Origin: Scandinavium manionii
GTDB taxonomy: Bacteria > Pseudomonadota > Gammaproteobacteria > Enterobacterales > Enterobacteriaceae
NCBI RefSeq assembly: GCF_024764775.1
Contig: NZ_JALIGC010000038.1
Location: forward strand, 372,001-436,000
Direction of reading: 5' to 3'
Length of the DNA: 64,000 nucleotides
Shown here: one piece after another, positions 8,420 to 17,195 of the stretch
Layout: every line of letters starts with the position of its first letter
Position numbering within the stretch: the first letter of the stretch is position 1
The notes under the pieces: generated by a model
What the model was told of the DNA's origin: nothing
Databases searched by the model: none
The model's input: the letters and a program-made list of their open reading frames with translations, nothing else
Translations under genes and position numbers: made by a program

Positions 8420-9757
8420 ATGTTAAACAGTATATTAATCATACTCTGCCTCATCGGCGTCAGTGCGTTTTTCTCGATTTCCGAGATTTCGCTTGCAGCT
8501 TCCCGCAAAATCAAACTGAAGCTGCTCGCCGATGAGGGCAATATTAATGCACACCGTGTTCTCAAAATGCAGGAAAACCCCGGTATGTTCTTTACCGTGG
8601 TGCAAATCGGTCTTAACGCCGTCGCCATTCTTGGTGGTATCGTCGGTGATGCAGCCTTTTCCCCGGCCTTCCACAGCATTCTTATTAAGTACGTTTCAGC
8701 TGAGCTTGCTGAGCAGATAAGTTTCATTCTGTCGTTCGTGCTGGTCACCAGTTTGTTCATCCTGATAGCTGACCTGACTCCGAAACGCATCGGTATGATT
8801 TCGCCCGAAGCCGTGGCTTTGCGGATCATCAACCCGATGCGCTTCTGCCTCTCAGTATTCCGCCCGTTGGTGTGGTTCTTCAACGGTATGGCAAACATGA
8901 TTTTCCGCCTGTTCAAGCTGCCAATGGTGCGTAAAGACGACATCACCTCCGACGATATTTATGCGGTGGTGGAAGCCGGTGCGCTGGCTGGCGTGCTGCG
9001 TAAGCAGGAACACGAACTGATTGAGAACGTGTTTGAACTGGAATCGCGTACCGTGCCATCGTCGATGACGTCGCGCGAAAACGTTATCTGGTTCGATTTG
9101 AACGAAGACGAACAAAGCCTGAAAAACAAAGTCGCGCAGCATCCACACTCTAAGTTCCTGGTGTGTAAAGAAGATATCGATCACATCATCGGCTATGTTG
9201 ACTCAAAAGATCTGTTGAACCGCGTGCTGGCGAACCAGAGTCTGGCGCTGGCGGGTGGCGTGCAGTTACGCAATACGCTGATTGTGCCGGATACCCTGAC
9301 GCTCTCAGAAGCGCTGGAAAGTTTCAAAGCCGCCGGTGAAGACTTCGCAGTTATCATGAACGAATACGCGCTGGTGGTGGGCATTATCACCCTCAACGAC
9401 GTGATGACCACGCTGATGGGCGACCTGGTCGGTCAGGGTCAGGAAGAGCAGATTGTAGCGCGTGATGAAAACTCATGGCTCATCGACGGCGGTACGCCGA
9501 TTGAAGATGTGATGCGCGTGCTGGATATCGACGATTTCCCGCAATCGGGCAACTATGAAACCATCGGCGGCTTCATGATGTTTACCCTGCGCAAAATCCC
9601 GAAACGCACTGATTTCGTTAAGTTCTCGGGTTATAAGTTCGAGGTGGTGGATATCGATAACTACCGCATCGATCAGCTGCTGGTGACCCGCGTCGACAGC
9701 AAGCCCACGGTTCTGACGCCGAAACTGCCTGATGCCGAAGAGAAAGGCGCGGCATAA
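8420..9757 (+). CDS. paeA: PaeA (YtfL), CNNM/CorC-type polyamine exporter
   Basis: 445 residues, collinear with E. coli YtfL, which is reported to export putrescine and cadaverine. Layout: a DUF21/CNNM membrane domain with four hydrophobic segments (about 1-180), a CBS-domain pair (about 200-330; FAVIMNEYALVVGIITLNDVM) and a C-terminal CorC/HlyC domain (about 350-430; NYETIGGFMM). Inner membrane. The ATG at 8420 has only a weak ribosome-binding site. A terminator follows at 9781. Confidence 0.93.
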   Translation: MLNSILIILCLIGVSAFFSISEISLAASRKIKLKLLADEGNINAHRVLKMQENPGMFFTVVQIGLNAVAILGGIVGDAAFSPAFHSILIKYVSAELAEQISFILSFVLVTSLFILIADLTPKRIGMISPEAVALRIINPMRFCLSVFRPLVWFFNGMANMIFRLFKLPMVRKDDITSDDIYAVVEAGALAGVLRKQEHELIENVFELESRTVPSSMTSRENVIWFDLNEDEQSLKNKVAQHPHSKFLVCKEDIDHIIGYVDSKDLLNRVLANQSLALAGGVQLRNTLIVPDTLTLSEALESFKAAGEDFAVIMNEYALVVGIITLNDVMTTLMGDLVGQGQEEQIVARDENSWLIDGGTPIEDVMRVLDIDDFPQSGNYETIGGFMMFTLRKIPKRTDFVKFSGYKFEVVDIDNYRIDQLLVTRVDSKPTVLTPKLPDAEEKGAA

Positions 9758-9780
9758 GTTTACGGCCCATAGAAACACTA

Positions 9781-9811
9781 ACGGCTCCCTTTCGAGGAGC
9801 CGTTTTTTTTA
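9781..9811 (+). terminator. paeA terminator
   Basis: ACGGCTCC / GGAGCCGT stem with a 7-nt loop followed by a run of eight T, 24 bp after the paeA stop. Confidence 0.85.
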
Positions 9812-9842
9812 CTGCTTAATTACTGCATAGCACGTTGGTTGA

Positions 9843-10049
9843 TTACGCCATCTCAGTTTGCAGACGCGTAACCTGACGGTTGATCTCGGACATGACAGAA
9901 AGATGCTGCTTGTCCTTCACTTTCGGGATAAGAATCTTACCCTTATCAAATTCGAAAGCGCCCACGTCCTTGATGTACAACCGTCCACGAAACAGGATCT
10001 TCACGTACTTAGCCACCTGAAGTGGGTTGTACCGTTGGAAAATTTTCAT
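9843..10049 (-). CDS. ytfK: YtfK, DUF1107 stringent-response modulator
   Basis: 68 residues after choosing the internal ATG at 10049, which has an AGGAGAT ribosome-binding site and gives the exact length of E. coli YtfK; the protein differs from it at only a few positions. In E. coli, YtfK interacts with SpoT and promotes (p)ppGpp accumulation under phosphate or fatty-acid starvation. Small, basic and cytosolic. It converges on paeA. Confidence 0.93.
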   Translation of the reverse strand: MKIFQRYNPLQVAKYVKILFRGRLYIKDVGAFEFDKGKILIPKVKDKQHLSVMSEINRQVTRLQTEMA

Positions 10050-10371
10050 TGTTATCTCCTGCTGAGTCTTACGCCCTTGCGACTCCATAATCGGGTCCGC
10101 GTTCCGGGGCGCAAAATTAATGCTCTAAAACTATAGTCCATATCAACCGGGACACCCAGTCTGTAGAAGTTTATTTACCGTTTGATGACAGTAATTAAGA
10201 ATAATCTATTCAGATTGGTGAATAAGTCAGTATAAGCCTTCATTTTTCCACGGTTATGTGCGGTCACCCGCAAACTGGCATCATGATTGCGGGAAAACCT
10301 CATCATTCGCACTTATCATTAAAGCTTAGAACCAAGTGGTCGGATCACCTGCATAAAATAAGGAAAACACC
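10050..10371. other. divergent ytfK-ytfJ intergenic region
   Basis: 322 bp between two divergent genes with no gene. The ytfK half contains TTGATA (reverse strand, about 10140) that may belong to a ytfK promoter. The ytfJ half ends in an AAGGA ribosome-binding site. No operator or RNA gene could be recognised. Confidence 0.6.
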
Positions 10372-10929
10372 ATGACTCTACGTAAGCTGATGGCGATTTC
10401 ATGCCTGTTAATGCCGCTGATGGCCTCTGCGCATAATTTCCAGAACGGTCAACGGGTGCCCGCTGTGGGCATCGCGGACCGTGGCGAACTCATTCTTGAT
10501 AATGATGATTTTAGCTATAAAAATTGGAATAGCTCGCAGCTTCCTGGCAAAGTGAGAGTTGTACAACATATTGCCGGTCGTACATCTGCCAAAGAGAAGA
10601 ACGCCACGCTTATCGAAGCGATTAAGTCCGAAAAATTTCCGCACGATAAATACCAGACCACCACCATTGTAAACACTGATGACGCCATTCCAGGCTCGGG
10701 GATGTTCGTGCGCAGCAGCATTGAGAGCAATAAAAAGCTCTATCCGTGGTCACAGTTTATTGTCGACAGCAACGGACTGGCACGCAGCGCCTGGCAGCTT
10801 GAAGAAGGCAGTTCGGCCATTGTGGTGCTGAATAAAGAAGGCCGCGTGGAATGGGCGAAAGACGGGGCGCTGACACGAGAGGATGTGCAGCAGGTTATCG
10901 CCCTGCTGCATAAGCTACTCGGTCAGTAG
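10372..10929 (+). CDS. ytfJ: YtfJ, periplasmic thioredoxin-like protein
   Basis: 185 residues with a clear signal peptide (MTLRKLMAISCLLMPLMASA, cleavage before H21). The mature part resembles the thioredoxin fold of the YtfJ family but lacks a CXXC motif; function is unknown. E. coli YtfJ is 184 residues. An AAGGA site precedes the ATG. Its stop overlaps the convergent cysQ 3' end by 7 bp. Confidence 0.9.
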   Translation: MTLRKLMAISCLLMPLMASAHNFQNGQRVPAVGIADRGELILDNDDFSYKNWNSSQLPGKVRVVQHIAGRTSAKEKNATLIEAIKSEKFPHDKYQTTTIVNTDDAIPGSGMFVRSSIESNKKLYPWSQFIVDSNGLARSAWQLEEGSSAIVVLNKEGRVEWAKDGALTREDVQQVIALLHKLLGQ

Positions 10930-11663
10930 ATTGAGACCCGGAAGCCGGGGTTGAGAAACGCTTCACGCGGGGTGTAATCGAGGGTTTTTCCCTGCCAGTC
11001 GTGAACGTGCGCCCCGGCGGCCACCGCAACCGCGTGGCCCGCGGCGGTGTCCCAGACGTTGGTCGGCCCGAAGCGCGGATAAAGCTGCGCCTGCCCTTCT
11101 GCCACCAGGCAGAATTTAAGCGACGAGCCAATCGATGTGGTCTGATGCTCGCCAAGCTGCTGCAGATACTCCGTCAGCTCGCCATCGGCGTGCGAACGGC
11201 TGATCACCACCAGCGGCGGCCGGGCATCGCGCACGTGAATCTGGTTGCGCACGCCGCACTCTTCTTTCCAGGCCTTGCCTTCATGTGCGCTGTACATCAC
11301 TTTCATCACGGGCGCATAGACCACGCCGAGCACCGGTTTCCCCTGTTCAATCAGGGCGATATTGACCGTGAATTCTCCGTTGCGCTTGATAAACTCTTTG
11401 GTGCCATCGAGCGGATCCACCAGCCAGTAGCGCTGCCAGTGCTGGCGCACGTCCCACCCCGGCGGGTCTTCTTCTGACAGCACCGGAATTTCCGGCGTCA
11501 GGGCGTTCAGCCCGCTGACTATCACTCTATGGGCCGCAATATCCGCTGCCGTCACCGGAGAGTCATCAGCTTTGCTGACGACGTCCATCGGCTGTGCCCC
11601 ATCGTAAACCTGCATAATGGCATCACCTGCTTTCCGTGCAAGCTGACATACTTGTTCCAGCAT
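10923..11663 (-). CDS. cysQ: 3'(2'),5'-bisphosphate nucleotidase CysQ
   Basis: Hydrolyses PAP (3'-phosphoadenosine 5'-phosphate) to AMP, removing a toxic by-product of sulfate assimilation; Mg2+-dependent, Li+-sensitive. 246 residues, same as E. coli. It shows the inositol-monophosphatase-fold metal motifs EED at 64-66 and DPLDGT at 83-88, and a second motif WDTAAGHAV near the C-terminus. Convergent overlap with ytfJ and divergent from cpdB. Confidence 0.96.
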   Translation of the reverse strand: MLEQVCQLARKAGDAIMQVYDGAQPMDVVSKADDSPVTAADIAAHRVIVSGLNALTPEIPVLSEEDPPGWDVRQHWQRYWLVDPLDGTKEFIKRNGEFTVNIALIEQGKPVLGVVYAPVMKVMYSAHEGKAWKEECGVRNQIHVRDARPPLVVISRSHADGELTEYLQQLGEHQTTSIGSSLKFCLVAEGQAQLYPRFGPTNVWDTAAGHAVAVAAGAHVHDWQGKTLDYTPREAFLNPGFRVSIY

Positions 11664-11854
11664 TTTCCACCTCGTGTTAAGTAGAGTGGCGTTAACTCGT
11701 TGTTTTATTTATATCCTATCGCGACCGATTGCGCTATCTGTGAAGCGTTACCCGTTTCCTCGCGCAATTTTCTGGCAACCTTCACACTTCTGTAAGCAAC
11801 AGGATGTATACCCTTTTGTCTTTTGTGCCCTCGATCAATAAAAGGCCCCCTCTG

Positions 11855-13798
11855 ATGATTAAGTTTAGCGCAACGCTCCTTGCCACGCTGATTGCCGCAA
11901 GTGTTCAGGCTTCGACCGTGGATTTGCGGATCATGGAAACCACTGACCTGCACAGCAACATGATGGATTTTGACTACTACAAAGATTCCGCCACGGAGAA
12001 GTTTGGTCTGGTGCGCACCGCCAGCCTGATCAATGCCGCGCGGGGTGAAGTGCAAAACAGCGTGCTGGTGGATAACGGTGATGTGATTCAGGGGAGTCCG
12101 CTCGGCGATTACATGGCGGCGAAAGGGCTCAAATCGGGCGATGTCCATCCGGTTTACAAGGCGATGAATACGCTGGATTACGCGGTGGGTAATCTTGGTA
12201 ACCACGAATTTAACTACGGACTGGATTACCTGCACAAAGCAATCAATGGCGCGAAATTCCCGTACGTTAATGCCAATATCATCGACGTTAAGACCAAAAA
12301 GCCGCTATTTACACCGTATCTGATTAAAGAGACCCAGGTTGTCGACAAAGACGGCAAGCCGCAGACTCTGAAAATTGGCTATATCGGTTTTGTGCCGCCG
12401 CAGATAATGATTTGGGATAAAGCCAATCTTAGCGGCAAAGTGACGGTGAATGACATTACCGAAACTGCCCGCAAGTATGTGCCTGAAATGCGTGAAAAAG
12501 GTGCCGACGTGGTCGTGGTTATCGCCCACTCAGGCCTCTCCGCCGACCCGTATCAGGCGATGGCGGAAAACTCCGTTTACTATCTCAGCCAGGTTCCAGG
12601 CGTCGATGCGATCATGTTTGGCCACGCCCATGCGGTGTTCCCGTCGAAGGATTTCGCCAACATCAAAGGGGCGGATATCGACAAAGGTTTACTCAACGGC
12701 GTTCCGGCGGTGATGCCTGGCATGTGGGGCGATCACCTCGGAGTGGTGGATTTGGTGCTGAACAATGATGGCGGTAAATGGCAGGTGTCGCAGGCCAAAG
12801 CCGAAGCGCGGCCGATTTATGATGCCGTCGCCAAAAAATCCCTCGCCGCTGAAGATCAGAATATGGTGAAGGTGCTGAAGGCCGATCACGACGCAACTCG
12901 CGCTTTCGTCAGCAAGCCTATCGGTAAATCGTCCGACAATATGTACAGCTATTTGTCGCTTGTGCAGGACGATCCCACCGTTCAGGTGGTGAATATGGCG
13001 CAGAAAGCCTACGTGGAGCACTTTATTCAGGGCGACCCGGACCTGGCGAAACTGCCAGTGCTTTCCGCCGCCGCACCGTTTAAAGCCGGTGGACGTAAAA
13101 ACGATCCGGCCAGTTTTGTGGAAGTGGAAAAAGGCCAGCTCACCTTCCGTAACGCCGCCGATTTGTATCTCTACCCGAATACGCTGGTGGTGATGAAAGT
13201 CAGCGGCAAAGAGGTGAAAGAGTGGCTGGAGTGCTCCGCCGGGCAGTTCAACCAGATTGACGTGACCAGCAGCAAACCGCAGTCACTGATCAACTGGGAC
13301 GGTTTCCGCACCTATAACTTCGACGTTATCGACGGCGTGGATTATCAGATTGATGTCAGCCAACCCGCGCGCTACGACGGCGAATGCCAGAGCATTAACC
13401 CGAAAGCAGAACGCATCAAAAACCTGACCTTTAACGGCAAGCCTATTGACCCAACCGCAACCTTCCTGGTGGCGACCAATAATTACCGCGCTTACGGCGG
13501 CAAGTTTGCCGGAACCGGCGACAGCCATATCGCTTTCGCCTCACCAGATGAAAACCGTTCGGTGCTGGCGGCGTGGATCGGGGCGGAGTCGAAAAAACAG
13601 GGCGAAATCCATCCGGCAGCGGACAACAACTGGCGCTTAGCGCCGATTCATTCGGCCACACCGCTGGATATTCGTTTTGAGACGTCACCGACGGAGAAAG
13701 CCGCGGCGTTTATCAAAGACCACGCGCAGTATCCGATGAAAAAAGTCGGCACCGACGATATTGGTTTTGCGGTGTATCAGCTTGATTTAAGCAAGTAA
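11855..13798 (+). CDS. cpdB: periplasmic 2',3'-cyclic-nucleotide 2'-phosphodiesterase/3'-nucleotidase CpdB
   Basis: Hydrolyses 2',3'-cyclic nucleotides and 3'-nucleotides in the periplasm so nucleosides can be scavenged. The ATG at 11855 gives 647 residues and an N-terminus like E. coli CpdB (MIKFSATLLATLIAASVQA signal peptide); an upstream in-frame ATG at 11804 would bury the signal peptide. Metallophosphoesterase motifs TTDLHSN, GNHEFNYG and FGHAHAVFP are present, followed by a 5'-nucleotidase C-terminal domain. It lies beside cysQ, whose product also acts on 3'-phosphorylated nucleotides. Confidence 0.96.
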   Translation: MIKFSATLLATLIAASVQASTVDLRIMETTDLHSNMMDFDYYKDSATEKFGLVRTASLINAARGEVQNSVLVDNGDVIQGSPLGDYMAAKGLKSGDVHPVYKAMNTLDYAVGNLGNHEFNYGLDYLHKAINGAKFPYVNANIIDVKTKKPLFTPYLIKETQVVDKDGKPQTLKIGYIGFVPPQIMIWDKANLSGKVTVNDITETARKYVPEMREKGADVVVVIAHSGLSADPYQAMAENSVYYLSQVPGVDAIMFGHAHAVFPSKDFANIKGADIDKGLLNGVPAVMPGMWGDHLGVVDLVLNNDGGKWQVSQAKAEARPIYDAVAKKSLAAEDQNMVKVLKADHDATRAFVSKPIGKSSDNMYSYLSLVQDDPTVQVVNMAQKAYVEHFIQGDPDLAKLPVLSAAAPFKAGGRKNDPASFVEVEKGQLTFRNAADLYLYPNTLVVMKVSGKEVKEWLECSAGQFNQIDVTSSKPQSLINWDGFRTYNFDVIDGVDYQIDVSQPARYDGECQSINPKAERIKNLTFNGKPIDPTATFLVATNNYRAYGGKFAGTGDSHIAFASPDENRSVLAAWIGAESKKQGEIHPAADNNWRLAPIHSATPLDIRFETSPTEKAAAFIKDHAQYPMKKVGTDDIGFAVYQLDLSK

Positions 13799-13844
13799 CT
13801 GTAGGCTATTTGTAGAACCGGCGAGCCTCAGCGCCGCCGGGCAA

Positions 13845-14225
13845 TCACGCGGCACGCTCATCCCAGTGTGCCATCACCTGCGGCAGGTTCAGCTCAATCC
13901 AGTCCGCCAGCGCTTCCACTTTCTCACTCACCTGCACGCCGAGCGGCGTCAGGCTATATTCCACATGCGGGGGCACCACCGGATACGACACTCTGTCGAT
14001 AAAGCCATCCATCTCCAGCGCCTGTAAGGACTGTGCCAGCATCTTCTCGCTGACGCCGCCCATTTTCCGACGCAGGTCGCTGAAGCGATGGGTTCCATCT
14101 CGCAGCGCCACCAGAATAAGCACGCCCCAGCGGCTGGTCACATGCTTGAGCACGTCCCGGGACGGACACTGTTCGGCAAACAAATTGCCATCGCGCAGCT
14201 GTTCACTGAGGGTAGGATTTGCCAT
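13845..14225 (-). CDS. ytfH: YtfH, HxlR-family transcriptional regulator
   Basis: 126 residues with the winged-helix HxlR domain (residues about 20-110; CPSRDVLKHVTSRWGVLILVAL then MLAQSLQALEMDGFI). C20 in EQCPSR is the cysteine seen in many redox- or electrophile-sensing members of the family. It is divergent from qorB with a 90-bp gap, so it probably controls qorB and itself (inference). Confidence 0.9.
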   Translation of the reverse strand: MANPTLSEQLRDGNLFAEQCPSRDVLKHVTSRWGVLILVALRDGTHRFSDLRRKMGGVSEKMLAQSLQALEMDGFIDRVSYPVVPPHVEYSLTPLGVQVSEKVEALADWIELNLPQVMAHWDERAA

Positions 14226-14230
14226 TTTTA

Positions 14231-14266
14231 TACTTACCTTTTTGTGCGTACTTACTAAAAGTTAGT
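14231..14266. promoter_or_regulatory. putative HxlR (YtfH) operator between ytfH and qorB
   Basis: TACTTAC occurs twice with an 18-bp repeat distance (14231 and 14249), and the second copy runs into the inverted repeat ACTAA-AAG-TTAGT. Such TACTTA-type half sites are typical of HxlR-family operators. Assignment is by position and pattern only. Confidence 0.4.
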
Positions 14267-14315
14267 TTCGGTGTTAGCGTATCACAACTGAAGACAAACA
14301 CGAAGGAGTCACCTG

Positions 14316-15164
14316 ATGATCGCAATTACCGGCGCTACCGGCCAACTGGGCCAACTTGTTATCGACAACCTGCTGAAAACTGTTCCCGCCAACCAGCTGG
14401 TCGCCATTGTGCGTAACCCGGCGAAAGCCCAGGCACTGAGCGACAAAGGCATCGTCGTCCGTCAGGGCGATTACACCGACGAAGCCGGGCTTAAATCCGC
14501 ATTCCAGGGCGTAGACAAACTGCTGCTGATTTCCGGCAGCGAAGTGGGCCAGCGCGCTGTGCAGCACCGCAACGTCATCAACGCTGCGAAAACCGCGGAC
14601 GTGAAATTCATTGCATACACCAGCCTCCTCCATGCTGACAAATCCCCATTGGGCCTGCAGGTTGAGCACGTCGAAACCGAGAAAATGCTCGCTGAATCCG
14701 GTATCGCGTACACCCTGCTGCGTAACGGCTGGTACACCGAAAACTATCTCGCCAGCGCGCCTCAGGCCATTGAGCATGGCGTGTTTATCGGGGCTGCGGG
14801 TGACGGCAAAATTGCCTCGGCGACCCGCGCCGATTACGCTGCCGCCGCGGCAAAGGTGATGAGCGAAGAGGGGCACGCAGGAAAAGTGTATGAGCTGGCG
14901 GGTGACAGTGCCTGGACACTCAGCGAACTGGTCGCCGAACTGAGCAAACAGAGCGGTAAGCCAGTGAGTTACCAGAACCTGAGCGAAGCAGATTTTGCCG
15001 CCGCACTGAAAGGTGTCGGCCTGCCAGCTGGGCTGGCAGATATGCTGGCGGACTCTGACGTTGGTGCCTCAAAAGGCGGCCTGTTTGATGACAGCCGCAC
15101 CCTCAGCAAACTTATCCAGCGCCCAACTACCCCGTTGTCTGAAAGCGTCAAAAGACTCCTGTAA
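14316..15164 (+). CDS. qorB: NAD(P)H:quinone oxidoreductase 2 QorB
   Basis: 282 residues (E. coli QorB 286). Atypical short-chain dehydrogenase of the NmrA-like/SDR type with the dinucleotide-binding motif GATGQLG at 6-12. It reduces quinones with NADPH in the cytosol. A GAAGGAG ribosome-binding site precedes the ATG at 14316. Divergent from the HxlR-type regulator ytfH. Confidence 0.94.
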   Translation: MIAITGATGQLGQLVIDNLLKTVPANQLVAIVRNPAKAQALSDKGIVVRQGDYTDEAGLKSAFQGVDKLLLISGSEVGQRAVQHRNVINAAKTADVKFIAYTSLLHADKSPLGLQVEHVETEKMLAESGIAYTLLRNGWYTENYLASAPQAIEHGVFIGAAGDGKIASATRADYAAAAAKVMSEEGHAGKVYELAGDSAWTLSELVAELSKQSGKPVSYQNLSEADFAAALKGVGLPAGLADMLADSDVGASKGGLFDDSRTLSKLIQRPTTPLSESVKRLL

Positions 15165-15242
15165 AAGTTAACAAGCGGCTATTTTTGTGGCGCGCCCACG
15201 GGGTATCTTCGATAATGACGGGATATTCCGTGGGAGGTCAGC

Positions 15243-16067
15243 ATGCAGGGTGTTCCTCAGCAATTCACAGACGAGCGAGACAGTGCCAGCTTCCGCCATC
15301 TGGCCCAGGTGCCTGGGGTGGAGCTTTATCACGCCCATATCTCGCGCTATGCCTTTGAACCGCATACCCACGAAGCCTTTGGTATCGGCGCCATTGAACT
15401 GGGCGCCGAACGTTTTCGCTATCGCGGCACCCAGTATGTGGCTCCGGTCAATTCCGTTGTCACCATGAACCCGGACGAGCTACACACGGGCGAAGCAGAA
15501 ACCGCCGACGGCTGGCGCTATCGGATGGTGTATCTGGAGCCGGATTTACTTGAAGAAGTGACCGGCGTTCGCCATTGGTGGTTCAGCGATGTGGTCCGTC
15601 ACGACGCCCAACGCTCCGCCCTGCTTTGCCAGCAAATTTATAACCTGTGGAATACCGACGACCCACTGGCACAAAAAGGGATGTTGCTCGATCTTATCGA
15701 GACCTTCCGCCCCTTCGCCCACCATGCTCCGCATTTGCATGAAGCGCCCCACCGTTTCGAGCGCGTTCGCGACTATTTGCACGATAACTATATGCATACC
15801 GTGACCCTCGACGATCTGGCCGCAGTGGTGTCGCTGAGCCCGTACCATTTTCAGCGTCAGTTCAAAGCCCGTTATCACGTTTCGCCACACCAGATGCTGA
15901 TGGCAATTCGCCTGTGGCGTGCCAAAGATTTTCTGACCCGCGGCATGCCTGCCGCCGAAGTGGCTGCCGCTACCGGCCTGACCGATCAGTCACACCTTAC
16001 CCGAGCTTTTACCCATCGCTACGGCATCACGCCCGTTCGCTACCAGAAACAGGTCTTCATGCGCTAA
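15243..16067 (+). CDS. AraC-family transcriptional regulator
   Basis: 274 residues: an N-terminal cupin-like ligand domain (about 20-150; HTHEAFGIGAIELG) and a C-terminal double helix-turn-helix (about 175-272; LDDLAAVVSLSPYHFQRQFK and AAATGLTDQSHLTRAF). It lies between qorB and ytfF, where E. coli K-12 has no gene. As it is immediately upstream of and codirectional with the permease ytfF, it may control that transporter (inference). A GGGAGGT ribosome-binding site precedes the ATG. Confidence 0.85.
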   Translation: MQGVPQQFTDERDSASFRHLAQVPGVELYHAHISRYAFEPHTHEAFGIGAIELGAERFRYRGTQYVAPVNSVVTMNPDELHTGEAETADGWRYRMVYLEPDLLEEVTGVRHWWFSDVVRHDAQRSALLCQQIYNLWNTDDPLAQKGMLLDLIETFRPFAHHAPHLHEAPHRFERVRDYLHDNYMHTVTLDDLAAVVSLSPYHFQRQFKARYHVSPHQMLMAIRLWRAKDFLTRGMPAAEVAAATGLTDQSHLTRAFTHRYGITPVRYQKQVFMR

Positions 16068-16140
16068 TGCGCAACCTCATACAATACGTCCCGCCACCGT
16101 CCTTCCTACACTGCGTCTGTTGACCATGAAGGGGCAGAAA

Positions 16141-17115
16141 ATGATGAGTGGTGTGTTGTACGCCCTGCTGGCGGGGTTGATGTGGGGTTTGATTTTCGTC
16201 GGGCCGCTACTGGTGCCGGAATACCCGGCGGTGTTGCAGTCGATGGGGCGCTATCTGGCACTGGGATTAATTGCCCTGCCGCTGGCGTGGCTCGGACGCG
16301 CGAAGCTTAAACAGCTTAGCAAAAGTGACTGGCTTACGGCGCTGGGCCTGACCATGATGGGCAACCTCATTTATTACGTCTGCCTGGCTAGCGCCATTCA
16401 GCGCGCGGGCGCGCCGGTTTCAACGATGATCATCGGTACGCTGCCGGTGGTGCTTCCGGTATTTGCCAATCTGCTGTACAGCCATCGCGACGGCAAGCTC
16501 TCCTGGCTGAGCATGGCGCCCGCCCTGGCCTGCATCGCGTTGGGATTGGTATGCGTGAATATCGCCGAGCTGCGCCACGGCCTCGTAAATTTCAGCTGGT
16601 GGCGTTACGGGAGCGGGATCGGTCTGGCGTTAATATCCGTCGTATGCTGGGCGTGGTACGCACTGCGCAACGCGCGCTGGCTGCGTGAAAATCCGGATAA
16701 GCACCCGATGATGTGGGCGACCGCACAGGCGCTCGTCACACTGCCCGTGTCGCTGCTGGGTTACGTGCTTGCCTGTTTGTGGCTCAGCGGCCAGGAACAA
16801 TCCTTCCCGCTGCCGTTTGGTCCACGACCAGAGGTGTTTATCACGCTGATGATAGCCATCGCCGTGTTCTGCTCGTGGGTGGGCGCACTGTGCTGGAATA
16901 TCGCCAGTCAGCGCCTGCCAACGGTTATCGTCGGGCCTTTAATTGTGTTCGAAACGTTGGCGGGCCTGCTGTATACCTTCCTCCTGCGCCAGAGTTTTCC
17001 GCCGCTACTGACGTTCACCGGCATTGCGCTACTGGTCGTGGGCGTGATGATCGCCGTGCGCGCCAAACCACAGCCTCCGCGACTCCAGGAACTGCATGAA
17101 GACCCGGTAAAATAA
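16141..17115 (+). CDS. ytfF: YtfF, EamA/DMT-family inner-membrane permease
   Basis: 324 residues with about ten hydrophobic segments in two EamA repeats. Closely similar to E. coli YtfF (e.g. MSGVLYALLAGLMWGLIFVG and ALRNARWLRENPDKHP). The ATG at 16141 aligns with the E. coli start and is preceded by AAGGGG. It is a drug/metabolite-type transporter of unknown substrate. It lies 73 bp downstream of the AraC-type gene and 80 bp upstream of ytfE. Confidence 0.9.
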   Translation: MMSGVLYALLAGLMWGLIFVGPLLVPEYPAVLQSMGRYLALGLIALPLAWLGRAKLKQLSKSDWLTALGLTMMGNLIYYVCLASAIQRAGAPVSTMIIGTLPVVLPVFANLLYSHRDGKLSWLSMAPALACIALGLVCVNIAELRHGLVNFSWWRYGSGIGLALISVVCWAWYALRNARWLRENPDKHPMMWATAQALVTLPVSLLGYVLACLWLSGQEQSFPLPFGPRPEVFITLMIAIAVFCSWVGALCWNIASQRLPTVIVGPLIVFETLAGLLYTFLLRQSFPPLLTFTGIALLVVGVMIAVRAKPQPPRLQELHEDPVK

Positions 17116-17148
17116 TCCGTTATTCCTAAGGGGTATTTCTTTACCGTA

Positions 17149-17171
17149 AAGATGCATTTAAAATGCATCTT
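17149..17171. promoter_or_regulatory. NsrR-binding site upstream of ytfE
   Basis: A perfect 11-1-11 inverted repeat with arm AAGATGCATTT, exactly the form of the enterobacterial NsrR operator. Its right end is 24 bp before the ytfE start. The regulator gene nsrR is in this window at 39411-39836. Repression relieved by nitric oxide is known for E. coli ytfE. Confidence 0.85.
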
Positions 17172-17195
17172 ATGTTTCAAGATGAGGTAACGGCT

